A stretch of 39,327 nt of DNA from Halorubrum trapanicum (GTDB taxonomy: Archaea; Halobacteriota; Halobacteria; Halobacteriales; Haloferacaceae), in assembly GCF_017873555.1 (NCBI RefSeq), contig NZ_JAGGKE010000019.1, positions 1-39,327 of the forward strand. The letters are read 5' to 3'. A program made the translations under genes and the position numbers. Of the stretch, positions 24,019-32,596 are shown one piece after another (within the stretch, counting starts at the first letter, position 1; every line of letters begins with the position of its first letter). Below the pieces are notes generated by a model. That model was given only the letters and a program-made list of their open reading frames with translations. It did no database searches and was not told the DNA's origin.

Positions 24019-24122
24019 GGCGTTTCGTTCCGGTGGGACGCTTAAAAGCGCGCGGATCCGGACCGACGCCGCGGGGAGCCGGACGGGGAAAACCGCCTCA
24101 CTCGACTCCCAGCGGCGCCGCC

Positions 24123-24704
24123 TCACGCCACCGCGAGCAGCGCCGCGCCGAGCGCGACCAGCAGCGCGAGTCCCACCGCGAGCCAGACGAGGGCGCTGTC
24201 GACGGCGAGCGCGAGCGCGACGCCCGCGGCGACCGCGAGGAATCCGAAGACCGCGCCCGCGATTCCGCCGCGCTGGACGAGACGGTCGAGCGCGTTCACC
24301 GCGCGCTGCCTGGGCGGGAGGTCCGGGCTGCGCTCCGGTGGCGCCGAGAGGGCCTCGTCGACGGCGACCGGCTCCTCCGGGGTCTCGGTCGACGGGTCGA
24401 CCCGCACGTCGACGTAGCGCGTGTTCGACCCGTAGCCGGTGACGATCTTCAGCTTCCCGCGGACCGGTTCGTCGACGTCGGCCGTCGAGACGTGGACGTG
24501 GCGGGTGGCCTCGTCGGCGACGAAGTGGTTGCCCTCGTCGAGCGCGGCCACCCGGTCGAGGTCGTCGTCGAAGTGAAGGTGAACGTGCGTCGAGCGCCCG
24601 CTGTTGTCGAGCACGACCGGAAACGGCCCGTCCGCGGCGAACGAGTCCGGCGCGTCGATGTCGTGGACCGCCTCCCCGTTCAGTTCGACGTCGAGTGTCG
24701 GCAC
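24123..24704 (-). CDS. Membrane-anchored haloarchaeal protein with C-terminal helices
   Basis: The protein starts at GTG 24704 (193 residues, MPTLDVELNG...). This start is preferred over GTG 24716 because the TATA-like TTTAGTAC-type box (about 24724-24731) is about 23 bp before it. The first 120 residues form a strand-rich soluble region with PFPVVLDNSGRSTHVHLHFDD, resembling an immunoglobulin-like or CARDB-like fold. Residues 145-193 form two hydrophobic helices. The N-terminal part has no signal peptide, so membrane insertion would be by the C-terminal hairpin. Family unknown to me. Confidence 0.7.
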   Translation of the reverse strand: MPTLDVELNGEAVHDIDAPDSFAADGPFPVVLDNSGRSTHVHLHFDDDLDRVAALDEGNHFVADEATRHVHVSTADVDEPVRGKLKIVTGYGSNTRYVDVRVDPSTETPEEPVAVDEALSAPPERSPDLPPRQRAVNALDRLVQRGGIAGAVFGFLAVAAGVALALAVDSALVWLAVGLALLVALGAALLAVA

Positions 24705-24807
24705 GGTGGCACCCACGACCCCGTACTAAAAAAAGATTCACACGACCAAGGGGTTCGGCGACGTCGGCGAGCCGCCGGCCCGCAAGCGCCTGCTCGGGAC
24801 GGAACCG

Positions 24808-25002
24808 CTACGCCGCGGCCTCTTCGCGCATGTCCGGCGGCAGGAGGTTCGGGATCCCGTCCTCGATCGGGTACGTCTCGCCGCACTCCGTACACGTGAG
24901 CGTCCCGGCGAGGACCTCCGCGTCGTCCGCGTCGTCGATGTCGAGTTCGAGGGCCGCCTTGTCGAGCGGACAGCAGATCACGTCCATCAGGGATTCCTTC
25001 AT
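24808..25002 (-). CDS. Trm112-like small zinc protein
   Basis: The 64-residue protein matches the Trm112/UPF0434 pattern: LMDVICCPLDKAALEL at the start and CTECGETYPIEDGIPNLLP after an acidic middle. Cysteines 10/11, 37 and 40 are placed to bind zinc. In eukaryotes and in Haloferax, Trm112 activates several methyltransferases; this gene is a candidate for that role. ATG 25002 follows an A/T-rich box (CTTTTTTATC on this strand, 25024-25033). It is divergent from rnp4. Confidence 0.85.
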   Translation of the reverse strand: MKESLMDVICCPLDKAALELDIDDADDAEVLAGTLTCTECGETYPIEDGIPNLLPPDMREEAAA

Positions 25003-25144
25003 ACCGCTCGGTTGAGCCGGACCGATAAAAAAGCGTGCGGGTCGCGGCCGCCGCGGTGGGTTCGGAGCGCCGGAGCGGTCCGCGCCGGTGCCCCGCTCGA
25101 CCCGGATAACAACCTCTTTGCCGTCGCGCGGCGGCCACCGTGAC

Positions 25145-25429
25145 ATGGGAATTCCGGCGGAGCGGATCGAGCGGCTGTTCGTCCTCGCCCGCGAGGCGGT
25201 CGTCGACGACGAGTACGACCGCGCCCGCGAGTACGTCGCCCGCGCCCGCCGAATCGCCGAGCGGAACCGCTGCGGGATCCCCGCCGAACTCTCCAGGCGC
25301 GCCTGCGACGACTGCGCCGTCTACCTCCGCCCCGGCAAGACGAGTCGCGTCCGGACGCGCCCCGGGCGCGTGGTCGTCCGCTGCACCGAGTGCGGGGCGA
25401 CGGCGCGGTACCCCTACGGCGGGGAGTGA
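25145..25429 (+). CDS. rnp4: RNase P protein component 4 (Rpp21)
   Basis: Rnp4 is one of the archaeal RNase P proteins that, with the RNA subunit, cuts tRNA 5' leaders. The 94-residue protein has an N-terminal helical part (LFVLAREAVVDDEYDRAREYVARARRI in two segments), the basic RNRCGIPAEL, and a zinc ribbon with C54, C57, C80 and C83. This matches the Rpp21/Rpr2 family length and layout. ATG 25145 is preferred over an upstream start at 25088 because the leader would be basic and lies in the divergent promoter of the Trm112-like gene. Confidence 0.92.
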   Translation: MGIPAERIERLFVLAREAVVDDEYDRAREYVARARRIAERNRCGIPAELSRRACDDCAVYLRPGKTSRVRTRPGRVVVRCTECGATARYPYGGE

Positions 25430-25469
25430 CCGCGGCGGCGGGGGGCGCGACCGAGACGGCGCCCCGCGA

Positions 25470-26150
25470 CTACTCGGCGCGTTCGCGCAGTTCCGAGAGT
25501 ACCGAGACCGTTCCGTCCATGAACCCCTCCTCGACCACCTCGTCGGCGGCCTCGCTGGCGGCGTCGTCAGCGTTGGCGACCGCGTACGACTCGCCGGCGA
25601 CGCCGAACGTCGACACGTCGTTCTCGCTGTCGCCGACCGCGACGAAGGCGGCGGGGTCGACTCCGAGCGCGTCGGCGACGACGCCGAGCGCCCGGCCCTT
25701 GCTCACCCCGGTCGACTTCACGTGGTAGGCGTAGCCGGTGTCGACGACCTCCACGTCGTCGACGGTCGCGGCGACCTCGCGCAGGAGCGCCCCGTCGGCG
25801 TCGGGCGAGAGCGCGACCTCCGTCTCGCGCCAGCGGTTCACCGTGTCGCCGTCGCCCCACCCGACCTCGCCGCCGCGTTCGCGGAACGCCTCGACGACGG
25901 CCCGCGCCGCGTCCGGGTCGCCGACGACCGTCGTCTCGCCGTCGGCGTACGCGACGCCGCCGTTCTCCGCGATCACCGTCTCCTCGCGGCCGAGGAAGTG
26001 CGCGAGCGCGACCGGGTACGGGAACGCCTTCCCGGTGGCGAACACGACCGGCGCGTCCCACGCGGGCAACAGCTCGAAGACCCGCGGATCGATCCGGCCG
26101 GTCGGCGTCGTCAGCGTGCCGTCGATGTCGAGCGCGAGGGGCGGAACCAT
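25470..26150 (-). CDS. pgp: Phosphoglycolate phosphatase (archaeal HAD type)
   Basis: The 226-residue protein has HAD motifs in order: DIDGTLT at 8-14 (nucleophile D8, acid D10), ATGKAFP around 38-44 (motif 2), SKGRAL with K151 (motif 3) and GDSEND at 173-178 (motif 4). The IIB-type cap between motifs 2 and 3 and the length match the archaeal phosphoglycolate phosphatase family, which dephosphorylates 2-phosphoglycolate and related phosphates. The substrate is assigned by family only. It converges on rnp4 with 40 bp between. Confidence 0.88.
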   Translation of the reverse strand: MVPPLALDIDGTLTTPTGRIDPRVFELLPAWDAPVVFATGKAFPYPVALAHFLGREETVIAENGGVAYADGETTVVGDPDAARAVVEAFRERGGEVGWGDGDTVNRWRETEVALSPDADGALLREVAATVDDVEVVDTGYAYHVKSTGVSKGRALGVVADALGVDPAAFVAVGDSENDVSTFGVAGESYAVANADDAASEAADEVVEEGFMDGTVSVLSELRERAE

Positions 26151-26249
26151 ACCCGAAGTCGGCGACTCGGCGACAACTGTCTTCCGTTCGATCGGAGGGG
26201 AGCCGAATCCGCCCGGCGGGCGCGCCGGGCGGGGGTGTCCGAGCCCGGG

Positions 26250-27422
26250 CTATCCGGTTCGAGCCTGCCGGTCGAACAGCTCGCGGAAGACCACGGTCGG
26301 GAAAAGCGGCACGAGCCGGCTCGGGGGACGCCCCTTGCCGTCGCTCCGGTGGACGGTCACGCGTTCGAGCAGGCCGGCGTCGGCCAGTTCGTAGAGGACG
26401 CGGCGCACCGTCGACGCCGAGAGGTCGACCCCCGGGCGCGCCGCGATGGCCTCCGTCGCCGCACCGACCGTGGAGCGCTCGTCGTCCGAGAGACCGGCGA
26501 GCTCGTAGAGGAGCCGCTGGCGGCTCTCGGGGAGCGCGAGGACGCGGCCCAGCGCCACGCAGGGGCGCGGGACGCCCTCGATGCCGGTGTCGACGTCGGC
26601 CGAGCGAATCGTCGACGCGCCCGCCCGTTCCGCGCTGACCGCCGCGCCCATCACGGCGGCGAGCGCGTCGTGGGCGTCGCCAGCGGACCACTCGACGATA
26701 TCGCGGATCTGGTCGTGGGTGAGCGCGTCGCGGCCGAGTCCGGTCGAACACCGGCTCGTCAACAGCTCGACGAGGACGTGCCGGCGGTACTTCGCGAACT
26801 CGACCGTGCTCTCCGGCTCCCAGTCGATCGCGTCCGGCGGGTCGCGGCCGATACACGCCGGGACGAGCCGCTCGCCCACGTCGGTGAGCCAGCCGATCAG
26901 CGTCGACGCCGGCGGCGTCTCGACCTCGTTGGTGTGGTCGACGGCGACGACGAGGTCGGGACCGGTCCGCATCACGTCGCGCAGCGATTCCGCCAGCTCC
27001 TCGGTGCCGATCCCGTGGTCCGGGACGGGGTCGTCGCTCATCGCGGCCAGCATCGCGTGGTACAGCCGGAACCGGGTCGACGCGTGCCGGGCGTCGACGT
27101 AGACGAACCCGGGGATCGTCGGCTCGACCGCTCGCGTCGTCGTCTGGATCGCTTGCCGCGGGCCGCTGTGGGTCGAGAGGCGGTCGAACAGCGCGGAGAC
27201 GACCGCCGACTTCCCGCTCCCCTTCGGTCCGTACACGTAGAGGCTCGGGGGGAGCGACCCGGAGAAGGCGGGGGCGAACACGTCGAGCAGGCGCTCGATC
27301 GCCGGACCGCGGCCGACCGGTGACTCGGCGTGAGAGACCGGTGAGACGGCCTCGAAGTCGGCGAGCACGCTCAGGCCGGTGTCGTAGCCGAGCCGTCGCT
27401 CGATCCGGTCGTCGATATTCAC
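26250..27422 (-). CDS. Divergent Orc1/Cdc6-like AAA protein (haloarchaeal Cdc6/Cdc18 family)
   Basis: The 390-residue protein follows the Orc/Cdc6 plan: a leader ending in PVGRGPAIERLL, Walker A GPKGSGKS (65-72), a Walker B-like LVVAVDHTNE (157-166), and a C-terminal winged helix (about 320-375) with STVRRVLYELADAGLLERV. The Walker B acidic pair DE is DH (D162-H163), so ATP hydrolysis may be weak. I recall a haloarchaeal Cdc6/Cdc18-like family with the same change, which suggests it is a paralogue and not an origin initiator. GTG 27422 is chosen because TTTTATTC (27444-27451, minus strand) is about 25 bp upstream. No origin boxes were recognised nearby. Confidence 0.85.
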   Translation of the reverse strand: MNIDDRIERRLGYDTGLSVLADFEAVSPVSHAESPVGRGPAIERLLDVFAPAFSGSLPPSLYVYGPKGSGKSAVVSALFDRLSTHSGPRQAIQTTTRAVEPTIPGFVYVDARHASTRFRLYHAMLAAMSDDPVPDHGIGTEELAESLRDVMRTGPDLVVAVDHTNEVETPPASTLIGWLTDVGERLVPACIGRDPPDAIDWEPESTVEFAKYRRHVLVELLTSRCSTGLGRDALTHDQIRDIVEWSAGDAHDALAAVMGAAVSAERAGASTIRSADVDTGIEGVPRPCVALGRVLALPESRQRLLYELAGLSDDERSTVGAATEAIAARPGVDLSASTVRRVLYELADAGLLERVTVHRSDGKGRPPSRLVPLFPTVVFRELFDRQARTG

Positions 27423-27726
27423 GGTCGACCCTCCGTGATAGCCGAATAAAACTGACACGAACCGGGGTCGATGCGAGTCCGGTCGCGGTCGGGACCGCTG
27501 TCGCCGTCGCGAGTGAGGTCGCCGTCGCGAGTGAGGTCACCGTCGCGAGCGGCGGCGGCCTCGCCCCGGCGACTGCCGTCGCTCCCGGAACGAGCGCGGC
27601 GGCGTCGGTCGCGTAACCGGTCTGGTCTCATTGGATCGGCGGCTTGGTCTGGAGGGTGCTTTCGCGTGTGAACCGTCCGTAACCGTACGAGGGGGACCGA
27701 CGCGGTGTCGGCTCCCGCGCGCGGTC
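27423..27726. other. Intergenic region with a short triplet repeat
   Basis: The 304 bp between the Orc-like gene and the membrane protein gene hold the Orc-like promoter (27444-27451) and three copies of an 18-bp unit at 27500-27553. I see no gene, structured RNA or origin repeat in the rest. Confidence 0.6.
27500..27553. repeat. 18-bp tandem repeat x3
   Basis: GTCGCCGTCGCGAGTGAG is present exactly at 27500-27517 and 27518-27535, with a third copy at 27536-27553 differing at three positions. It lies in non-coding DNA upstream of the Orc-like gene. Confidence 0.85.
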
Positions 27727-28818
27727 TCAGAGGTACCCGGCGTTCGGCAGGACGCCGAGGATGGCGAGAATTCCCACGCCGAGCATCATGATCGCGATGG
27801 CCATCGCCGGCGGGTCCACGTGAGTCCCGGAGTGCGAGTAGAACATCCGCTGGGTGACCTCGCCCACGAGACCGCTGAGCGCCCCGAAGGCGCCCGCCGC
27901 CAGCAGCGCGACGACGCTGCCCGCGACGGGGGCGATGACGACCGCGCCGACCGCGCCGAGCAGCGTGATGTGGTGGGTCACCGGGATCTTCTCGACCCCG
28001 AGGTTGAGGAACAGCAGACTCATCGCGGAGATGCCGTAGCCCATGAAGATGCTCCCCGTCTGGAGCCAGATGTAGCCGCCGAGAACCCCGCCGACGAGAC
28101 CGATGGCGGTGACGCCCGACCACTTGTACTGGTGCGGGAGCCACGGCTCGGTCGCCGGGCGACCGGCGTGCTCCTCCTGTCCGCTGTCGGCCTTCGGGTG
28201 GTCCTCGCCGCGCTCGAAGGGAGACATGTCGAGGAGTCCGTCGCCCGCCGGCTTCCCGACGATCGGGTAGCCGAAGACGGGACGGGCGAGGAACGCGGTC
28301 GCGAACACCGACACCGCGATGAAGTCTGTCGGCGGCGTGATCTCGATCACGTTGATGAAGAGCCCGTTCGCGAGCTGGGTGATCAGCATCCCGATCACGC
28401 CGAAGACGGCTCCGACCGCGAGGATGTCCGGCTTCGTGCCGAACGCGTACGTGATGTCCTTCCCGAAGTGGTACCCGCCGTCTGCGGGGTTCATCTCGGG
28501 ATACTTCTTCCCCGCGTACGCCGAGGCGGCCACGCCGCCCGCGAACGCGATGTGCGGGCCGGTGACCGCCCCGAACCCGATAACGCCGGTGATGCCGACC
28601 GCGAGCTCGCCGGCCGGCACCGCGTCGAGCTGGCCGACCTGGCTCTGGAGAACGTTGAGTCCCTCGCCGAGGAAGACGACGAACCCGGTAAAGATGAACG
28701 AGGGAAGCGCGCCGAGCGCGGCGCCGAACGCCCCGCCCGCGAGAGCGGTGATGAGGAGTAGGAGGAACTGGTCGACCTCCATCCCGATCACCGGAACCTG
28801 AAGGAGTAGTTCGTTCAT
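27727..28818 (-). CDS. Multispanning membrane protein of the glycerol locus (candidate glycerol uptake)
   Basis: The 363-residue protein has about nine or ten hydrophobic segments separated by short loops. A soluble loop near 195-230 (GLLDMSPFERGEDHPKADSG then HAGRPATEPW) is charged, and glycine-rich helices such as GLPNAGYL-like ends are seen at the C-terminus. It is not an aquaglyceroporin: there is no pair of NPA boxes, only one NPAD sequence (about 105-108). Its ATG is 3 bases after the glpK stop, so it is the second gene of the glpK unit. In Haloferax a membrane protein sits next to glpK and has been suggested for glycerol transport, to the best of my memory. Function is inferred from context. 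Confidence 0.8.
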   Translation of the reverse strand: MNELLLQVPVIGMEVDQFLLLLITALAGGAFGAALGALPSFIFTGFVVFLGEGLNVLQSQVGQLDAVPAGELAVGITGVIGFGAVTGPHIAFAGGVAASAYAGKKYPEMNPADGGYHFGKDITYAFGTKPDILAVGAVFGVIGMLITQLANGLFINVIEITPPTDFIAVSVFATAFLARPVFGYPIVGKPAGDGLLDMSPFERGEDHPKADSGQEEHAGRPATEPWLPHQYKWSGVTAIGLVGGVLGGYIWLQTGSIFMGYGISAMSLLFLNLGVEKIPVTHHITLLGAVGAVVIAPVAGSVVALLAAGAFGALSGLVGEVTQRMFYSHSGTHVDPPAMAIAIMMLGVGILAILGVLPNAGYL

Positions 28819-28821
28819 GGA

Positions 28822-30351
28822 TTACTCCTCCTGTGCCCAGTCGAGGGACTTCTCGACGGCGTCGCCCCAGCGGTCGTACAGCTTGTCGACCTCTTCTTGG
28901 TCCTTCTCCGGGGAGAACTCCCGGTCGATCTGCCAGTTGTCGCGGAGCTCGTCGACGGAGTCCCAGTAGCCGACCGCCAGCCCCGCGGCGTACGCGGAGC
29001 CGAGCGCGGTCGTCTCGTCGACCTCCGGTCGGGCGATCTCCGTCTGGATGATGTCCGACTGGAGCTGACAGAGGAAGTTGTTCTTCACCGCGCCGCCGTC
29101 GACGCGGAGGCTCGTCGTCTCCACGCCGGAGTCGGCCTCCATCGCCTCGGCCACGTCGCGGGTCTGGTAGGCGATCGATTCGAGCGTCGCCCGGACGATG
29201 TGCTCCTTGCCGGTGCCGCGGGTCATCCCGACGATGGTCCCGCGAGCGCGACCGTCCCAGTGCGGGGCGCCGAGTCCCGTGAACGCCGGGACCATGTAGA
29301 CGCCGTCGGTCGAGTCGACCGAGCGCGCCAGCTCCGCGGTCTGGGCCGCGTTGTTGATCAGGTCGACGTCTTCGAGCCACTCGATTGCGGCGCCGGTGAT
29401 GAAGATGGACCCCTCCAGCGCGTACTGGACGGGTTCACCGGACATCTGGAACCCGATCGTCGTCAGCAGTCCGTGGTCGGACTCGACGGCCTCGGCTCCC
29501 GTGTTCATCAGGTAGAAGGAGCCGGTGCCGTAGGTGTTCTTCGCGTCGCCCTTGTCGAAGCAGGTCTGGCCGAACAGCGCGGCCTGCTGGTCGCCCAGCG
29601 CGCCCGCGACCGGGACGTCTTCGCCGAGGAAGCCGTCGGCGTCCGTGTGACCGTAGTGGTCCTCGTCGGAGGAGGGGCGCACCTCGGGCACCATCTCCTT
29701 CGGCACGTCGAACTCGTCGAGGAGTTCGTCGTCCCACTCGAGGTCCCGGATGTTGTACAGCATCGTCCGGGAGGCGTTGGTGACGTCCGTGATGTGGTTG
29801 CCCGTCAGGTTGTAGATGAGCCACGAGTCGATGGTGCCCATCACGAGTTCGCCCGCGCGGGCGCGGTCGCGGAGGTCGCCGCCCCGCGAGCTCTGCATCT
29901 TGAGCGGCTCGGCGTTGTCGAGAATCCACTCGGTCTTGGTCGCGGAGAAGTACGCGTCGGCCTCCAGGCCGGTCTTCTCGCGGATATCCTCGACTTTCCC
30001 CGCCTCCTGAAGCTCCTCGACGCGGTCGGTCGTCCGGCGGTCCTGCCACACGAGGGCGTTGTGGACCGGTCGTCCGGAGTCTTTGTCCCACACGACCGTC
30101 GTCTCGCGCTGGTTAGTGATGCCGATCGCTTCGAGCTGATCGGCGTCGAGTCCCGCGTCGGCGAGGCCGTCGAGGACGACCTGCTTGGTGTTCTCCCAGA
30201 TCTCCGTCGGATCGTGTTCGACCCACCCCGGATTCGGGTAGATCTGCTCGTGCTGTTCGTAGGCGTTCGCGACGACCTGCCCCGCGTGGTCGAACACCAT
30301 GAATCGGGTGCCGGTCGTCCCCTGGTCTATCGCACCGACGTACTGTGTCAT
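28822..30351 (-). CDS. glpK: Glycerol kinase
   Basis: GlpK phosphorylates glycerol to sn-glycerol-3-phosphate. The 509-residue protein has the FGGY kinase N-terminal phosphate loop DQGTTGTRFMVFD (9-21), substrate region QRETTVVWDKDSGRPVHNALVWQDRRT, and the C-terminal ATP-site motif LRVDGGAVKNNFLCQLQSDI (two segments around 420-440). The length and sequence match bacterial and haloarchaeal GlpK. It is the first gene of a minus-strand pair with the membrane protein, and lies divergent from glpABC across a 379-bp control region. Confidence 0.97.
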   Translation of the reverse strand: MTQYVGAIDQGTTGTRFMVFDHAGQVVANAYEQHEQIYPNPGWVEHDPTEIWENTKQVVLDGLADAGLDADQLEAIGITNQRETTVVWDKDSGRPVHNALVWQDRRTTDRVEELQEAGKVEDIREKTGLEADAYFSATKTEWILDNAEPLKMQSSRGGDLRDRARAGELVMGTIDSWLIYNLTGNHITDVTNASRTMLYNIRDLEWDDELLDEFDVPKEMVPEVRPSSDEDHYGHTDADGFLGEDVPVAGALGDQQAALFGQTCFDKGDAKNTYGTGSFYLMNTGAEAVESDHGLLTTIGFQMSGEPVQYALEGSIFITGAAIEWLEDVDLINNAAQTAELARSVDSTDGVYMVPAFTGLGAPHWDGRARGTIVGMTRGTGKEHIVRATLESIAYQTRDVAEAMEADSGVETTSLRVDGGAVKNNFLCQLQSDIIQTEIARPEVDETTALGSAYAAGLAVGYWDSVDELRDNWQIDREFSPEKDQEEVDKLYDRWGDAVEKSLDWAQEE

Positions 30352-30730
30352 GTTGTGGATCCCTCCTGTGGCGCTGGTCCGTGCGCGCGGTGTTCGGGGC
30401 GCGCTCGCCGTCGAGGGCGACCCCGGTGCCGCGTCTGCTACCGCGTCGCGCGGTCAGCGAGCCAGACCCGTCCGGAGCCGACTCGAGACCGCTGCGGGGC
30501 GTATCGACCCCGCCGCAACATATCTTCACGGAAGCTACCACGCCAATCGTGAACATAATGTACTACCATAATAATCTTCCTGTTGAAATCCGAACATCGC
30601 CCCGGATGAAAAAGACCAGTATATAAAAACACCGGCTTCGACAGCGATTACACTACTTGAATGTCCCTGATAGTTATGGGTAGGGCGCGTCGGGAGGTAA
30701 AGTAAAGTGGTCGTGGTCTAAGAACCTTTC
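30352..30730. promoter_or_regulatory. Divergent control region between glpK and glpA
   Basis: The first 170 bp beside glpK are GC-rich and have no clear box, so the glpK leader may be long. Positions 30531-30670 are AT-rich. TATATAAAA at 30620-30628 is the strongest TATA-like sequence and would start a plus-strand transcript near 30651, leaving a glpA leader of about 80 nt. A second candidate, GTAAAGTAAAG (about 30697-30707), would give a leaderless glpA. ACATAATGT (30553-30561) is a short palindrome that could bind a regulator. No GlpR gene is in the window. Confidence 0.55.
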
Positions 30731-32596
30731 ATGGATAGACAAGTGGACGTCGTCGTCGTCGGTGGGGGGTCGACGGGGTGCGGCGTCGTCAGGGACCTGG
30801 CGCGACGCGGACTCGATACGGTCCTCGTCGAGAAGGGGAACCTGACGCACGGCACGACCGGACGGATGCACGGGCTCCTCCACAGCGGGGGTCGCTACGC
30901 GGTCTCGGACCAGAAGAGCGCGGAGGAGTGCATCGAGGAGAACCGGGTCCTCCGCGACATCGCGGCCCACTGCGTCGAGGAGACCGGCGGGCTGTTCGTC
31001 AAGCGGCCCGAGGACTCCGAGGAGTACTTCCAGGAGAAGCTTGAGGGGTGTCGCGCCTGCGACATCCCCGTCGAAGTCATCGACGGCGAAGAGGCACGCC
31101 GCCGCGAGCCGTACCTCGCGCGCGACGTGGAGAAGGCCATCGCGTTGCCCGACGGCGCGGTCGACCCGTTCCGTCTCTGCGTGTCGAACGCCGCGGACGC
31201 CCGCGAGCACGGCGCGCGGATCGAGACGCACGCCCCGGTGACGGACGTGCTCGTCGAGGACGGCGAGGTCGTCGGCGTCGAGATCGAACACGAGACCGGT
31301 CCAGGGAAGCGCGTCCACCGCGAACCCGGGACGACCGAGGAGATCCGCGCGCGCCACGTGGTCAACGCGACCGGCGCGTGGGCGGGCAACGTCGGCGAGA
31401 TGGCCGGCGTCGACGTGGAGGTGCGCCCCTCGAAGGGCGTGATGACGGTGATGAACACCCGGCAGGTCGACACCGTGATCAACCGCTGTCGGCCGAAGGG
31501 CGACGCCGACATCGTCGTCCCCCACGAGACCGCCTGTATCCTCGGCACGACCGACGAGGAGGTCGACGACCCCGAGGACTACCCCGAGGAGGACTGGGAA
31601 GTCGACCTGATGATCGAGACACTCTCCGAGCTCGTGCCCGCGCTCGAAGACGCACGGACGCTCCGCTCCTTCTGGGGCGTCCGCCCCCTCTACGAGCCGC
31701 CGGGAACGGGCACCGAGGACCCGACGGACATCACCCGCGACTACTTCCTGCTCGACCACGGCGACCGCGACGACCTGCCGGGGATGACGACCATCGTCGG
31801 CGGGAAGCTCACCACCTACCGGATGATGGCCGAGTCCATCTCCGACCACGTCTGTGACACCCTCGGCCACGAGGCGACCTGCGACACCGCCGACGCCCCC
31901 CTGCCGGGCTCCGAGAGCGAGGCGCGTATGGCGGAGTTGATGGACGAGTTCGGGCTGCGCTCACCCGTCGCCCGGCGCTCGGGCCAGCGGCTCGGCTCGC
32001 GAGCGGACGACGTGCTCGACGAGTACGACCCGAACCCGATCGTCTGTAACTGCGAGAGCGTGACCCGCGCGGAGGTCCAGGACGCGATCGGCGAGGCCGG
32101 CTCCGACCTCAACGCGGTCCGCCTGCGGACCCGCGCCTCGATGGGGAACTGCCAGGGCGGCTTCTGCACCCATCGGATCGCCGCGGAGCTGGCCGAGGAG
32201 TACCCGGAACCCGTCGTCCGCGACGCCGAGGACGAGCTGTACCAGGAGCGCTGGAAGGGCCAGCGCCACGCGCTGTGGGGCGAGCAGCTCTCGCAGGCGA
32301 TGTTGAACCACCTGCTCCACGCGACGACGATGAACCGCGACGGCGACCCGGCGAACCTCGACGAGGAGGTCGACTTCGGCGCGTTCGACGACGGGACGGA
32401 GTCGCCCGACGCCGGCGGTACCGCGGGCGAGGCCGGAACGGCGGCGACCGACGGTGGCCGCGCAAGTGACGACGCGGCCGCCGATGGTGGCCGCGCAAGT
32501 GACGACGCGGCCGCCGATGGTGGCCGCGCAAACGACGACGCGGCCGCCGACGGTCGCCGCGCAAGTGACGACGCGACCACGGACGGGGGGCGCTGA
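30731..32596 (+). CDS. glpA: Glycerol-3-phosphate dehydrogenase subunit A
   Basis: GlpA is the FAD catalytic subunit of anaerobic-type G3P dehydrogenase, oxidising G3P to dihydroxyacetone phosphate. The 621-residue protein has FAD-binding [20 protein letters not shown] (4-23), a long catalytic domain with [12 protein letters not shown], and a C-terminal BFD-like [2Fe-2S] domain with C439, C441, C474 and C479. Residues after about 540 form a repeat-rich tail (see 32450-32593). The stop shares one base with the glpB start. The operon likely starts from the TATA-like box at 30620 or the one near 30700. Confidence 0.96.
   Translation: MDRQVDVVVVGGGSTGCGVVRDLARRGLDTVLVEKGNLTHGTTGRMHGLLHSGGRYAVSDQKSAEECIEENRVLRDIAAHCVEETGGLFVKRPEDSEEYFQEKLEGCRACDIPVEVIDGEEARRREPYLARDVEKAIALPDGAVDPFRLCVSNAADAREHGARIETHAPVTDVLVEDGEVVGVEIEHETGPGKRVHREPGTTEEIRARHVVNATGAWAGNVGEMAGVDVEVRPSKGVMTVMNTRQVDTVINRCRPKGDADIVVPHETACILGTTDEEVDDPEDYPEEDWEVDLMIETLSELVPALEDARTLRSFWGVRPLYEPPGTGTEDPTDITRDYFLLDHGDRDDLPGMTTIVGGKLTTYRMMAESISDHVCDTLGHEATCDTADAPLPGSESEARMAELMDEFGLRSPVARRSGQRLGSRADDVLDEYDPNPIVCNCESVTRAEVQDAIGEAGSDLNAVRLRTRASMGNCQGGFCTHRIAAELAEEYPEPVVRDAEDELYQERWKGQRHALWGEQLSQAMLNHLLHATTMNRDGDPANLDEEVDFGAFDDGTESPDAGGTAGEAGTAATDGGRASDDAAADGGRASDDAAADGGRANDDAAADGRRASDDATTDGGR
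32450..32593 (+). repeat. 33-bp tandem repeat x4 plus partial in the glpA tail
   Basis: In-frame 33-bp units start at 32450, 32483, 32516 and 32549, followed by a 12-bp partial unit. They encode the peptide [11 protein letters not shown] with small changes, ending just before the stop. The tail lies beyond the iron-sulfur domain and is not part of the family fold. Confidence 0.92.

Noticed and set aside
25140..27323. A 727-codon open frame on the plus strand
   Set aside because: It overlaps rnp4 in another frame and is antisense to the phosphatase and Orc-like genes. Composition is shadow-like.
27423..27726. A replication origin next to the Orc-like gene
   Set aside because: No origin recognition box pairs or AT-rich unwinding stretch were seen, and the protein itself has an altered Walker B. 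The 18-bp repeat is GC-rich.
27419..29380. A 653-codon minus-strand frame
   Set aside because: It overlaps the membrane protein and glpK genes in another frame; the product has no family features and is Arg-rich, unlike haloarchaeal proteins.
32450..32593. A CRISPR array in the glpA repeats
   Set aside because: The units are contiguous with no unique spacers and keep the glpA reading frame.
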